DNA of 64,000 nt from Chelonoidis abingdonii (GCF_003597395.2 NC_133773.1:62505390-62569389), one strand, 5' to 3'. Shown: positions 34,655-45,809, counted from the stretch's first letter. A program made the numbers and translations. The notes: a model not told the origin generated them from the sequence alone.

Positions 34655-36433
34655 GACTCTCAAGTGAAGATGAAGTCTCTGCAAATTTAACTGGGCAAAG
34701 TGTTCTTGAGATATATAAATCCTCAACCTGTCTGCTCTTGGCAGTTTTTACTTTACTGAACCAAATCCAAATGCTTGGCTTGTTTATGGTGTGCTATTAT
34801 TTCAGGGACTCCACAGTGCCTGGAATGGAAGAGAACAATCATCCACTGTATTCTAGGCAGATGTAGGAAAACACACAAGACTGGGTTTGACCTGATTTGG
34901 ATCTGATGCTGATTCAGATGCCAGTTGAGGGTGTCACAGACTTGCTGGCTCTTAAGGGTTCAGTCTGTGATGGATCAGCAAACCCCAGCTGATCCTAATT
35001 GGCTGGACATCAGGGGGCTTAGTTATTAGTTCCAGCTGGAGATTCTCAGAAAGAGCTGGGTGAGCCTACTTGGAGAAGGAGATGAGAAATGTTCTGTCTC
35101 TGAAACAATCTGAAGGAAAGCTGGGGAGATGAAAGGGAAGAAGAGCAGACCAATTACTCCGAGGCTGAGCTGGGAGTCTGATGAAAGGCAGGTGCTGTGA
35201 TGAGTCTGTCTACACTGCTAGGTAAGAGGAGGAATATGTCAACCCCTGGACAAGGATGTGTTTTGAGGCACAGGAGCTGGGGGCGGGCAAACTGTGGAGG
35301 GTCAAGGAGTGCCTGCAAGGAAGAGACACCCTGCTGAGCCTGGTTGGGATGAAGATTCAGTTTTTAATATTTGTTGGATTTTTATTAAAGGCCTCTGTAA
35401 AGTGGTCTGGCTGGAAGGTCAAGCCACTCCTACGTCTGGAGGAGGCTGAAGGATAGTGTTGGGGGAGGGAGGGAGATAGAGGAAAAAATTGCTGCAGCAC
35501 CATAGCCAGGCAGGAGGGGATGTATTGGGTTAACAGTGATACCACTGGGAGACTTAGGGTACCTAATTTCATTAATGGAAATGCTATTTGGTTCAAGATT
35601 CTAGGCAACTGGTACCCAAATCAAGTCAAATCCATTCCTGAGTGTTTTACTTCCCATATCTCCTGAATAACTTTTCTCTTCCAGCTCTCATTTGCTAGGT
35701 GCCCTTCCCATTGACCTAATTTCCTGTAATATGACACCTATCAATAGATGCCATACATAACAAACACATATGCAGCACTTATACCTAAATATTTACACTA
35801 TTTAGTACCAATCATTTTCACGTGGCCGTTCGAGATCTTTACATTTACAAGTAAGCAAACTGTAGGTGGCAATTGTGGACTGAGCCTTAGGAATCTGAAA
35901 CTAGGGCTCTCTCCCTCCTACTTCTGCTACTGGTTTGCTGTGTGACCTTTCGTCAGATCCTAAATGGCGTGTCCAACACCTGAGGAAGTCAATGAAAGAT
36001 CTATGGCCTTCACTGAACCGAACCTTTAATTGCTGTAAGTCTCAATTCTCTCCTTGCTCAACTGCTCTTGTAAAGTGTTTTGAAATACAGAGATGAAGAA
36101 TGCTACCTAATGGTGAAATTCACCCTTGTGCAGAAAGCCACTACTACGTGCTATTCAAGTCCTGCTTAAGCTCTCAAAATAAGGCTTAAATGAAACTTAA
36201 ATGGCACAAAGGTCAGGTGCTGGTCCTCTGTTCCGAGATAACATCAACCTATGTGCAAAGTTTAATACTATTTATTCTGTTTCCATTTTTGAAATGCAGA
36301 AGTATCCAACAGTGATATGTGCCTGCAGCTTTAATTTCATATAATGAAGTCTTTAGTGTAAAATTTTCCATAAGTGTTTTCAAATGGTCCTAAGGCCTGC
36401 TGAAGAGGAGTCCTGTTACTGCAGACTTTAGAA
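34655..36433. other. Non-coding stretch
   Basis: No gene supported. The block 34930-35430 has the composition of an old repeat but I cannot name it. 35900-36110 contains weak MIR-like tail sequence (CTTGTAAAGTGTTTTGAAAT). Confidence 0.4.
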
Positions 36434-37153
36434 CAGGGGTAGGCAAACTACAGCCCGGGGGCTACATCTGGCCCTTCAGACGTTTTAATCTGGCCCTTAA
36501 GCTCCCGTCAGGGAGCAGGGTCCGAGGCTTGCCGTGCTCCAGCTGGGGAATGAGGTCAGGGGTTGGCCCTGCTCCGCACAGCTCCCAGAAGCAGTGGTAT
36601 GTCCCCCAACTGGGTCCTATGTGTAGGGGCAGCCAGGGGGCTCTGCATGCTTCCGCCCCAAGCACGGCCCCCGCAGCTCGTATTGGCCGGGAACCATGGC
36701 CAATGGGCTGCAGGGGTGGCATCTGCGGCAAGGGCAATGTGCAGAGCCACCTGGCCATGCCTCCACATAGGAGCAAGAAGGGGGACGTGCTGTTGCTTCC
36801 GGGAGCTGCTTGAGGTAAGTGTTGGCTGGAGCCTGCACCCCGTCCCCCTGCTGGGCCCCTGCCCCAGCCCTGATCCCTCTCCTGCCCTCCAAACCCCCCT
36901 TGGTCCCAGCCCAAAGCACCCTCCTGCATTCCCAGCTCCTCATCCCCAGCCGGAGCCCCCGCACCCCAACCCCCAACCCGGAGCCCCCTCCTGCATCCTG
37001 AACTCATTTCTTGCCCCACCCCAGGGCCTGCACCCCTAGCTGGAGTCCTCTCTCTCCCATGCCCCAACCCCCAATTTCATGAGCATTCATGGCCTACCAT
37101 ACAATTTCCATACCCAGGTGTGTCCCTCGAGCCAAAAAGCTTGCCCACCCCTG
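36434..37153. mobile_element. hAT-type element, 720 bp, GC-rich
   Basis: Begins CAGGGGTAGGCAAACTACAG and ends AGCTTGCCCACCCCTG, imperfect inverted repeats. CTTTAGAA (36426-36433) and CCTTAGAA (37154-37161) form an 8-bp duplication with one mismatch. The interior is rich in CCCC and CAGC and gives long open frames on both strands that are composition artefacts, not transposase. GC content is visibly higher than in neighbours. Related GC-rich sequence occurs near 51230-51700. Confidence 0.85.
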
Positions 37154-37404
37154 CCTTAGAAGGTCCACGAGAATGGAGGCCACCTTAAGGGCAGCAGCTG
37201 TAATTGGTCCTGGTTTTGGCATGGCACCTACATGAGGGAAATTCTCCTGAGCGCCTCTCCCTTGCGTGTGTACTACAGCGAGGCCAGCAACAATCTGTTT
37301 GATAGTAAATAATGCTGTTGATGCATAGTAAGGAATAATATGCAACCTTCTGTCACGGAAGAGCTAACATGAGGAAAAAGCAGTAAATTATTTTATCCAT
37401 GAAG

Positions 37405-37650
37405 GATTTATCTAGACATGGAGTCGTTCCAGAATAGCAATTAAAGAAGAATTCCATGTGTGGATACTTTTATTCCAGAATAAGAGTGTCTTTTTATTGA
37501 CTAGTTTATCTAGCTTTGGAAGTAGATTAAGCAAAAGTAGAAAAAGGCACATTATTGTGGAACAAAGGTATTCACACATGGATGTTTTTCTGCTTTAAAT
37601 CCATTCCCTAACTTATTCTGGAACAATTTACATGTTAGACCAACCCTAAT
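37405..37650. repeat. MITE-like repeat
   Basis: Contains TTCCATGTGTGGATAC, ATTCCAGAATAAGAG and, inverted further on, CACACATGGATG and TTATTCTGGAACAA. The two halves are roughly inverted. Ends near CTAGACATGGA and TTACATGTTAGACCAACCC. Class not assigned. Confidence 0.55.
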
Positions 37651-38012
37651 AAAAGTCACTTAGTTATAATCACTGAAATGAACAGACGTAACTCTGAATG
37701 CCATTTAAGTCGGTGGCAAAACTCCCATTTTCTTCAGTGACATCAGGATCTGGCCCACAGAGCAGATCTGTTAAGTAAAAAGTGCCTTTATTACATAGTC
37801 ACTCTTCAGAGTAGAACTGTACTTTGAGTCTGTTCTTTCTAACTTACCCTCAGCAAAGTTTGTGCGCTTAGTGAAGTTTGAGAATTTCTCACAGGTGGCT
37901 TACAGAATCGGGGCACATTCACTATGAAGCACACACATAGTACAAATAGGGCACTTTGCTCAGAATACACACAGTAATTCATACTTGTACACTACAGATG
38001 CTCCCTGACTTA

Positions 38013-38170
38013 CGCAAGAGTTCTGTGCTGGAACGCCTTGCGTAACTCGAATTTTGCGTAAGTTGGAAACATATACCCCCAAAAAACAACCCCCCCATTT
38101 CTACCTTACAGAACTTTTTCCATAAGTGTGGATTTGCATAAGTCGGGTTTGCATAACCTGGGGGACCTCT
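38013..38170. repeat. MITE-like repeat (GACTTACGC type)
   Basis: Left end AGATGCTCCCTGACTTACGC and right end GCATAACCTGGGGGACCTCT are roughly inverted. Inner TTGCGTAACTCGAATTTTGC and CATAAGTCGGGTTTGC follow the same plan. Short non-autonomous element; ends approximate. Confidence 0.6.
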
Positions 38171-40191
38171 ATATCATATATGTAGCTTGGGTCACTGAAG
38201 TTCACAAAAGGATATTTTGTATATCTGTTACTTGTGGGTGCTGGAGGACCGTGGAAGCCCTTCTTTATCTGACCTAAAATCTTCTAGCTTATTTTGGAAA
38301 CGTAGCTCCAGAGAGACCTTCTAGTAGTATCTTAATAGAAGGACCTTCATATACCAGTACAATTACCATATGACTGATATTATGCATGATAAATAGATGT
38401 ATATCTCCAGTCAAACTGAAATTATTACATGAATCTTATGTGGGGAAATAGGTGAATATACAATTATATGTAGAATATGCCATTTTAATTAAGCTGTATT
38501 TGTTGCTAGGATGTTATGCAAAGGATCAGCAGTTTATGCAAGATCATGAATGTTTTATGTAAAATTTCAAATTAAATATTATGTAAGGGAAATAACTGTA
38601 TGCAAGTTGATCTACTTAAAACATGGCAACATTACAATATGGTAACAGTTTGCAGTGTAGTTGAGAAGCACCCCTACTATGAATTTGTCCTCTGATTAAA
38701 TCATAACTGTGCTGTAGGTGAGCCCTAATTATAAGGATTGTACTTGGTGTTGCTCTAATTTAAAGGACTAGAAGCACTGTTTCAATACGTCTTCCAGTAT
38801 TAGTAGGCAACTAACTACCAAAGCATTGTCTGCATCTGGTGGTGTGATTTCTCAAGTATGAAATTTAGGAAGAGGATGTTGTCCATCTGGGGTACTATAT
38901 AAAACCAGAAGTACTAGAGCAAGTTTAAACACTTCCCCAAAGTTATATATACAGTAATATAATTTCAGGCTAAATTAACCTCATTCAGTTGCTTCTGGAC
39001 AACTAAGTCACATTGCATCACTTTTGAAATTAATATATTTCCTTCTTTCTCTGTATGTATTAAATTGTTTCCACGTGTTCCATATTTAACAAATTTATCA
39101 TAGCAGCCTTATTGTCACTTTAAATTATTCTGCAATTAGATCAGACCCAGAGTTCTCAGACTTTTTCATAACCTGGATCACATTTTAATAGTGTGTTCTG
39201 TATATACCCCCCTGTCCCATCTGTGATTGCATAAAATCCCTATGGCAACTACAGCTACTGCTGCTGCCTACATGGAAATGTAAAGTTAGGAAACTTTCTA
39301 GCTCTCTAAATGCCATTTAATAGCTGAGAATAAGGAGGAGCCAGAACTGTGTGACCAGCCAGTTCTACACCAACCACTACCGACTGTGCCATGGACTATA
39401 GTTTAGGAAAATCGGGATTAGACAACATCATTTTTGTATTTGAGTGGCAAGTGCCTGTCTTCACTCTTATCAGCTTTTTTTCTGTTTAGTAGGCCCTAAC
39501 CTGTCTAGAAGTTTCATGTCTCTTTTTTGTGTGTTGTGGTGGTGAGGGGAAGAAGCTGGAAGTCTAAACAGAAGTTAGATAGCCCTCTCCCAGTAACAAC
39601 TGGTTGGGTTGTATAGCTCCACTGGCAATGAGCAAGGGACCAGAGGCCAGACACTATCTTTTTCTGAGGTGCTTTTCTACAAACAGGGAATTAGAAGTAG
39701 GGCTGGGCAAAAATTTTCTATCTGTTGTTTTCAACTAACAGATTTTTTTCATAAAATGTCTTTCTGCAGAAAACGGAGTGTTTTTTATCAAAGAACTGAA
39801 TGCCTGAAAACTGAAATATTTTTTGATCTGGATATGCTGCCATGGTACCTCATGGGAGTTTGGGAACATTAGGCAACCAACTTCCTCTATGGGCAGGGCT
39901 CCCCTCTCGATTATATCTCCCATAATGCAGCATAGCCAGGGACTCTTGTTTTGCACTGCTTCCCCTTTCCAAGAAAGGAGACGGTAGGGTATCATGGGAG
40001 ATATAGTCTGAGCATGGAGCCCTAACTCTGGAGAAAAATGGGAGCATGAGGCACTGTAGTAGCATTTCTGAATAAAAAATTTTCAGTTTGCAAACAAAAT
40101 GTGTTGGTTTTCAGATGATTTTATTTATATATATATATAAATTGGTTTTCAGATGATTTTATATATATATATATATATATTAAAATAAACA
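38171..40191. other. Non-coding stretch with AT repeats
   Basis: No gene supported. 40102-40184 holds a duplicated GGTTTTCAGATGATTTTAT unit, each followed by a (TA)n run. 39145-39410 has hAT-like phrases (TTCTCAGACTTT, GGACTATAGTTTAGGAAAA) but too diverged to assert. Confidence 0.5.
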
Positions 40192-40324
40192 CTTGCTTCC
40201 AAACTCCTGCAAAAAGAACTATAATGGTGATATTCACAATATATCAGAGAGGTAGCCATGTTAGTCTGGATCTGTAAAAGCAGCAAAGAATCCTGTGGCA
40301 CCTTATAGACTAACAGACGTTTGG

Positions 40325-40362
40325 GAGCATGAGCTCTCGTGGGTGAATACCCACTTCGTCAG
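40325..40362 (-). ncRNA. Hammerhead-ribozyme-like motif in the Penelope terminus
   Basis: On the minus strand: CTGACGA (CUGANGA core), then an extra A, stem II GTGGGT/ACCCAC (40349-40354 with 40339-40344) around a four-base loop, then GAGA where GAAA is expected. A minimal stem III follows (A-GC with GC-U around TCAT) and C at the expected cleavage position. Penelope-like elements are known to carry hammerhead motifs with tiny stem III. Deviations: the extra A after the core, A to G in GAAA, and no convincing stem I. So it is hammerhead-like, probably inactive in this copy. The 20460-20496 copy shows the same layout, also degenerate. Confidence 0.42.
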
Positions 40363-40430
40363 ATGCATGTAGTGGAAATTTCCAGGGGCAGGTATATATA
40401 TGCAAGGAAGCTAGAGATAATGAGGTTAGT

Positions 40431-42056
40431 TCAATCAGGGAAGATGAGGCCCTGTTCTAGCAGTTGAGGTGTGAAAACAAGGGAGGAGAAACTGGTTTTG
40501 TAGTTGGCAAGCCATTCACAGTCTTTGTTTAATCCTGAGCTGATGGTGTCAAATTTGCAGATGAACTGAAGCTCAGCAGTTTCTCTTTGAAGTCTGGTCC
40601 TGAAGTTTTTTTGCTGCAGGATGGCCACCTTAAGGTCTGCTATAGTGTGGCCAGGGAGGTTGAAGTGCTCTCCTACAGGTTTTTGTATATTGCCATTCCT
40701 GATATCTGATTTGTGTCCATTTATCCTTTTCCGTAGTGACTGTCCAGTTTGGCCGATGTACATAGCAGAGGGGCATTGCTGGCATATGATGGCGTATATT
40801 ACATTGGTGGACGTGCAGGTGAATGAACCAGTGATGGTATGGCTGATCTGGTTAGGTCCTGTGATGGTGTCGCTGGTGTAGATATGTGGGCAGAGTTGGC
40901 ATCGAGGTTTGTTGCATGGATTGGTTCCTGAGCTAGAGTTACTATGGTACGGTGTGCAGTTGCTGGTGAGAATACGTTTCAGGTTGGCAGGTTGTCTGTG
41001 GGCAAGGATTGGCCTGCCACCCAAGATCCGTGAAAGTGTGGGATCATTGTCCAGGATGGGTTGTAGATCCCTGATGATGCGTTGGAGGGGTTTTAGCTGG
41101 GGGCTGTATGTGATGGCCAGTGGAGTCCTGTTGGTTTCTTTCTTGGGTTTGTCTTGCAGTAGGAGGCTTCTGGGTACACGTCTGGCTCTGTTGATCTGTT
41201 TCCTAATTTCCTCGTGCGGGTATTGTAGTTTTGAGAATGCTTGGTGGAGATTTTGTAGGTGTTGGTCTCTGTCTGAGGGGTTAGAGCAGATGCGGTTGTA
41301 CCTCAGTGCTTGGCTGTAGACAATGGATCGTGTGATGTGCCCGGGATGGAAGCTGGAGGCATGAAGGTAGGCGTAGCGGTCGGTAGGTTTTTGATATAGA
41401 GTGGTGTTAATGTGACCATCACTTATTTGCACCGTGGTGTCTAGAAAGTGGATCTCCTGTGTAGATTGGTCCAGGCTGAGGTTGATGGTGGGGTGGAAGT
41501 TGTTGAAATCGTGGTGGAATTTTTCTAGAGTCTCCTTCCCATGGGTCCAGATGATGAAGATGTCATCAATGTAGCGTAGGTAGAGAAGGGGCGTGAGTGG
41601 ACGAGAGCTGAGGAAGCGTTGTTCCAGGTCAGCCATAAAAATATTGGCGTATTGTGGGGCCATGCGGGTGCCCATAGCAGTGCCACTGATCTGGAGATAT
41701 ATATTGTCATCAAACTTGAAATAGTTGTGTGTGAGTATAAAGGCACAGAGCTCAGCAGCCAGTTGTGCTGTGGCATCATCAGGGATACTGTTCCTGACAG
41801 CTTGTATTCCATCTGTGTGTGGGATGTTTGTGTAGAGAGCCTCTACATCCATGGTGGCTAGAATGGTGTTTTCTGGGAGGTGACCAATGCGTTGTAGTTT
41901 CCTCAGGAAATCAGTGGTGTCACGGAGATAGCTGGGAGTGCTGGTGGCATAGGGTCTGAGTAGAGAGTCCACATATCCAGACAGTCCTTCAGTGAGAGTG
42001 GCAATGCCTGAGATGATGGGGTGTCCGGGATTTCCAGGTTTGTGGATCTTCACACC
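40431..42056 (-). CDS. Penelope-like RT plus GIY-YIG endonuclease, N-terminally truncated, about 541 codons open
   Basis: Uninterrupted frame ending at a stop after LIFPD. (An eight-codon extension to 42080 lies in the inverted segment and is not native.) Residues counted from that extension: GVKIHKPGNPGHPIISG at 9-25; RT motif A MDVEALYTNIP with Asp78; motif B GTAMGTRMAP at 133-142; motif C YIDD at 170-173; then the FLDTTV block (212-217). A Cys cluster (Cys375, 389, 394, 397) precedes the GIY-YIG endonuclease: VIYAII at 427-432, MYIGQTGQSLRKRINGHK at 440-457, catalytic Glu likely 500 or 503. The protein would nick DNA and prime reverse transcription. The RT N-terminus is missing, so function is unlikely, yet no stop or frameshift is seen. 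Confidence 0.9.
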   Translation of the reverse strand, partial: GVKIHKPGNPGHPIISGIATLTEGLSGYVDSLLRPYATSTPSYLRDTTDFLRKLQRIGHLPENTILATMDVEALYTNIPHTDGIQAVRNSIPDDATAQLAAELCAFILTHNYFKFDDNIYLQISGTAMGTRMAPQYANIFMADLEQRFLSSRPLTPLLYLRYIDDIFIIWTHGKETLEKFHHDFNNFHPTINLSLDQSTQEIHFLDTTVQISDGHINTTLYQKPTDRYAYLHASSFHPGHITRSIVYSQALRYNRICSNPSDRDQHLQNLHQAFSKLQYPHEEIRKQINRARRVPRSLLLQDKPKKETNRTPLAITYSPQLKPLQRIIRDLQPILDNDPTLSRILGGRPILAHRQPANLKRILTSNCTPYHSNSSSGTNPCNKPRCQLCPHIYTSDTITGPNQISHTITGSFTCTSTNVIYAIICQQCPSAMYIGQTGQSLRKRINGHKSDIRNGNIQKPVGEHFNLPGHTIADLKVAILQQKNFRTRLQRETAELQFICKFDTISSGLNKDCEWLANYKTSFSSLVFTPQLLEQGLIFPD

Positions 42057-42129
42057 ACGGTGCAAATAAGTGATGATCACATTAACACCACCCTATACTG
42101 AAAACCTACCAACCGCTATGCCTACCTTT
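42057..42129 (+). mobile_element. Inverted 5' piece of the Penelope element
   Basis: Plus-strand TGCAAATAAGTGATGATCAC through CCTATGCCTACC-like sequence matches the complement of 41368-41438 with a few changes; it encodes the HINTTLYQKPTDRYAYLHA part of the RT. A shared ACACCACGG stands at the inversion junction, a microhomology as expected from twin priming. Confidence 0.85.
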
Positions 42130-42288
42130 TACCTATCTAGCTTGGTTAAGAGTCTTACTCTTGGAGAATTTCTGTCAGAGGCAGGAAATGAGATTTCAGT
42201 CTTTTCACAGAGGTCAGCATGCAGGGAAGGGTTGGAAGAGCTTGTGAAAGCAGGGGAAAAATCATGATGCTCCCTTTTTAAAGACAAG

Positions 42289-42409
42289 TTTCAGAGTAGC
42301 AGTCGTGTTAGTCTGTATCTGCAAAAAGGACAGGAGTACTTGTCGCACCTTAGAGACTAACCAATTTATTTATTTGTTAGTCTCTAAGGTGCGACAAGTA
42401 TTCCTGTCC
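42289..42409. mobile_element. Hairpin insertion made of two Penelope termini, with target duplication
   Basis: Starts TTTCAGAGTAGCAGTCGTG. The arms at about 42323-42360 and 42376-42415 are inverted copies with one mismatch (AGGACAGGAGTACTTGTCGC on the left). The flanks CTTTTTAAAGACAAG (42274-42288) and CTTTTTTAAAGAGAAG (42409-42424) resemble a 15-bp target duplication with one mismatch and one extra T. No coding sequence. Confidence 0.8.
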
Positions 42410-43559
42410 TTTTTTAAAGAGAAGCTGGAGACTGTTTTGAAAAAATACAGGACATCTAATGTAGAGGGTCAAGCAGGCAACTAGACACAGACTGCATGGT
42501 CCTGTGTTAGAAACACGCATCACATATAAACTATTACATTTCCTCATTACTGTAAATAGCATTTGGAGGACCTATCAATATTTGAACTTCTCAAGATAGA
42601 CATATGTACCTACCACAGTGATTGTCTATAGTGTACTACCTAATGCACTGAGCAGTGTATTGATTTTTAAAAATCAACATCAACACAACCTGGCCCAACA
42701 ACTTTTCACATCTGATAGCTGTTCAGGAGTCTTTGTGAAATATCATTAGTGCAGTTGTAGTTCCTCTCCAGGTCAAGTCCTACCTTTTTTTTTTTTTTTA
42801 AATTTGAATGGCTAGGGGGTATGTTCCCCCTTGTTGTATCTTTCTGCCTTCACTGAGCTGACTTTGAGGAGTTGTTCTCGGCTCGTAGCAGCATCAGGAA
42901 ATCCAATCCCATCTCTGTCTGCCAAAAAAAAACCCCTCCCCCTCTCCCAAAATGGAAATGGAATGAGAGAATGAACAAGAAATTCCTCTTTCTAAATATG
43001 CCACCATAAGTAGTTTTGCTATAGAAACTCATGCCCAGCTGAGTTGTGCAAAGTAAAGAAACTGCCTGCCTGGTACGTAAATCAATTGGCTTAGTCATGC
43101 TAGTTGCACACCATATCATCGGTTGGAATAAACAAACCCACTCTTAATCCTGAGCTATCATGATCAAAACCTTCATTCATTACACTAGAAAAATGTTTAG
43201 CAATGTACAGCCTGAAAGATAACCCTTATAATAAATGTCTCCTCATGAACATTCGTGAATCCCGCCTACCGTTTGCATATGATTGTTCTGTTTAAAATCT
43301 ACAATGTTTCTGTTATAAAAGAAAAGACTGGAATTTGTTATAGTAAGTGACAGTTACCAAAGACCAGGAGTAAAATTTTATAGGCCCACAAAAAAAGGAG
43401 GCAGTGTCAAGGCAGGCCAATATTTTCCACTGAAACCAATTATAAAGGTCATAAGAATTATAGGGGGTGGAGAGCTCTGTAGGAGGAGGGTGATAAAGGT
43501 TTCACTAGAAAGTTGGTGGTCATTGAAGTCAAACCTCCAAATGAGCCTGCAGAGGTTAG

Positions 43560-43611
43560 CTTGCTTCCAAACTCCTGCAAAAAGAACTATAGTGCCGATA
43601 TTTGCAATATA
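43560..43611. repeat. Direct repeat of 40192-40243
   Basis: Both copies start CTTGCTTCCAAACTCCTGC and continue AAAAAGAACTATA, with about five differences over 52 bp. The left copy ends exactly at the Penelope 3' terminus. Confidence 0.85.
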
Positions 43612-44805
43612 CACTGAAAACCAAGCACTGCAGAATTTGCACAGCTCTAGTTCATCCTTTATACTGGTACAGATAGAAGAAAATCTATCCATAGGAAATT
43701 ACTTTCTAAGCCTTTCTAGTGTTTAAAGCTAGTGTACAGCATAATTTTGAAAAATATATTTCCTTGGGCCATTAGAGACTGATTTTTTTTTTCTTTCTAT
43801 ATCTCTACAAAGAAAACTACATGTATCTATGGATAACGAAATAGCATGCATAAGATATTGCTACAGAACTTATATTAGAACTACAATTAAATCATGTTTA
43901 GAGTTTGCACTAGAGATAGTTTAAAAGCAGAAAATATTAAAGGGTGTCTTTCAGAAACATTTTTGTTTTAAAGAACAATATTTTGAAATTTAAATTCTTC
44001 CCATTGTATTGCTGACTGAAAAGCATGAAAATCTTCTGAAAACTTTTGTCCAAGTTTCTGAAAGGGGACAGTTGATCAACAATTCAATTTGATATTTTTT
44101 GGTCAAAATCTTAACATTCAGAAAATTTCCATGAGTTTTATAGTATTACATGCACAATGTTATCTTGCCAACATTCCATTCTTGTTGCCTAAAACACAGA
44201 TTTACTAATTTTAGTTCTTTTTGTAGAATCCAAAGAACAAAATTAATGTGCAATATATTTTTATTGAGGGGGAAACAAAGTGTAATATATTAATCCTTTT
44301 TTAAAGAAAACGTTTACTCACGGTTGTTCCTATGTCAATTTAATTTTCCTTCAGGATCACACACTGATTGTTACTGTTGGGCTGCCATGAGTGCTGAGTT
44401 ATATACACTGGTCGTCTTACACTGAAATGGCATTTTCAGAAATATTAGTCTGAGACATGTATTTCCATAAATTATAGAATTCGAGAGGATAGCAGGTTGG
44501 GGGGGGCGGGGGGAGGAGACTATTGTGTTTTAAAACAGTATTAGGAATCAAAATTTAGGTACTAGTGCTAACTCTACCATAGACAACATTTGTGTCCTGA
44601 CAAATCACTTACAGCAACATTCCCAAATTTGGATGACTAAAATCAAGCCCTTAACTCCACATTTAAGTACCTAAGTAAGTGGCATACATTTCAGAGGCAC
44701 TGAGCAGCCACATCTCATGCTGGCTCAGCACTCTGGTGCAGAAGTACCTAAATATAGATGTGGGGCCTAATATTGGGGACTCAACTTAAAAAATATTGTG
44801 TTTTA

Positions 44806-44900
44806 ATCTCTCATCTCTGTTTCCTCAACTGGGAAATGGGGACAATTCCTTAATGCTTATGAAGTGCTTAAAGATCCAAAGATGCAAGATCATTATTTCT
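44806..44900 (+). repeat. MIR-type SINE fragment
   Basis: TCTCATCTCTGTTTCCTCAA followed by GGGAAATGGGGACAATTCC and TGAAGTGCTTAAAGATCC: the MIR 3' half in plus orientation. Confidence 0.7.
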
Positions 44901-45193
44901 AATGACCAATTGATGGATCAAATCCTGAAGTTTTTACTTTGTTTCTATTAAGACAAAACTCTTGCTGGGTTCTTATCAACTGTGACTTGGCCAGAGCAAG
45001 GACTGAATATAAAGGAGTTTAAAATGGGTATTTCCAAATATTCCATATCACTTTGGTTTCCAGAACTCTTTTGTCAGTAACTCATCTATACCACCAATAA
45101 TTAATCCTCTACTGACATAGTGAAAAATATTAGTCTCGTGGTTTTTTAATTCCCTTAAAAAATCCATCGCAGGGTGACTATTTCTGAAAGATT

Positions 45194-45223
45194 GTTGAAA
45201 CTGAGAGTAAACTCAGTTTCAAC
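45194..45223. repeat. Perfect 12-bp hairpin
   Basis: GTTGAAACTGAG (45194-45205) and CTCAGTTTCAAC (45212-45223) around the six-base loop AGTAAA. No T-tract or gene next to it suggests a role. Confidence 0.95.
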
Positions 45224-45809
45224 ATTTTCTTTTTCCTTACAGTCTCTGCCGGGAAAACACACTAATGTTGTGCAACAATTTTCTGGATCCTTTTCAGTTT
45301 GATGATAATGACAGTATAGAGACTTTAGCCCCATTGGAATTTTTTTGAATTCTGGGTATAATCTACTTTGATATTTTTATCAGTGTAGGCCAAAAATGTC
45401 AAAAGCCTACTCTAAAACTGCATTCACAGGAAAACCAGACACTCGTGCACATAGCATATGCTCATACCAACGGGGTAGTTAGATGCCTGTATGGTTTGTA
45501 TGATCAAGTGCCGAATCCAGTACAAATGTTGCATTTTTGTGCCTGCAATTTCATAGGCTCTGTTGCAGCCATTTAAAAAAAATTGTCTTTTGTTTTGGAT
45601 GTAGCTTGGAGAATACTCAAACTTCTGTGTCTTGATACAAAATGCGATGAAATTTCATGAATCTCTTTTTAAAATATCACAATCTTGTCTTGACTTCCTG
45701 CATTAGTAGTTTTTAAATTGTATTTTACTCTAGTAGCATTTGCAAAATTTTGAACTTCCTTCCTCCCCTTCCCTACTCACTAGTGGAACTATGCTGGTGA
45801 ATTTTCATT

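Larger units (their letters stand above)
40242..42129 (-). mobile_element. Penelope-like element (Neptune/Penelope type), 5'-truncated and 5'-inverted
   Basis: Minus-strand element with RT and GIY-YIG endonuclease in one frame and a 3' terminal region ending at 40242 (TATCAGAGAGGTAGCC on the plus strand). At its 5' end (right side) the normal sequence stops at about 42056. 42057-42129 is a plus-strand copy of an internal segment that also exists at about 41368-41438, so the 5' end is inverted. No clear target duplication was found. The element lacks the N-terminal part of its protein. Other copies of its terminus are at 20341, 34569 and 42289. Confidence 0.88.

Noticed and set aside
36462..37067. 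Long open frames on both strands (up to 201 codons)
   Set aside because: They lie inside a GC-rich hAT-type element, overlap on opposite strands and have Gly/Pro/Ala-rich, motif-free composition.
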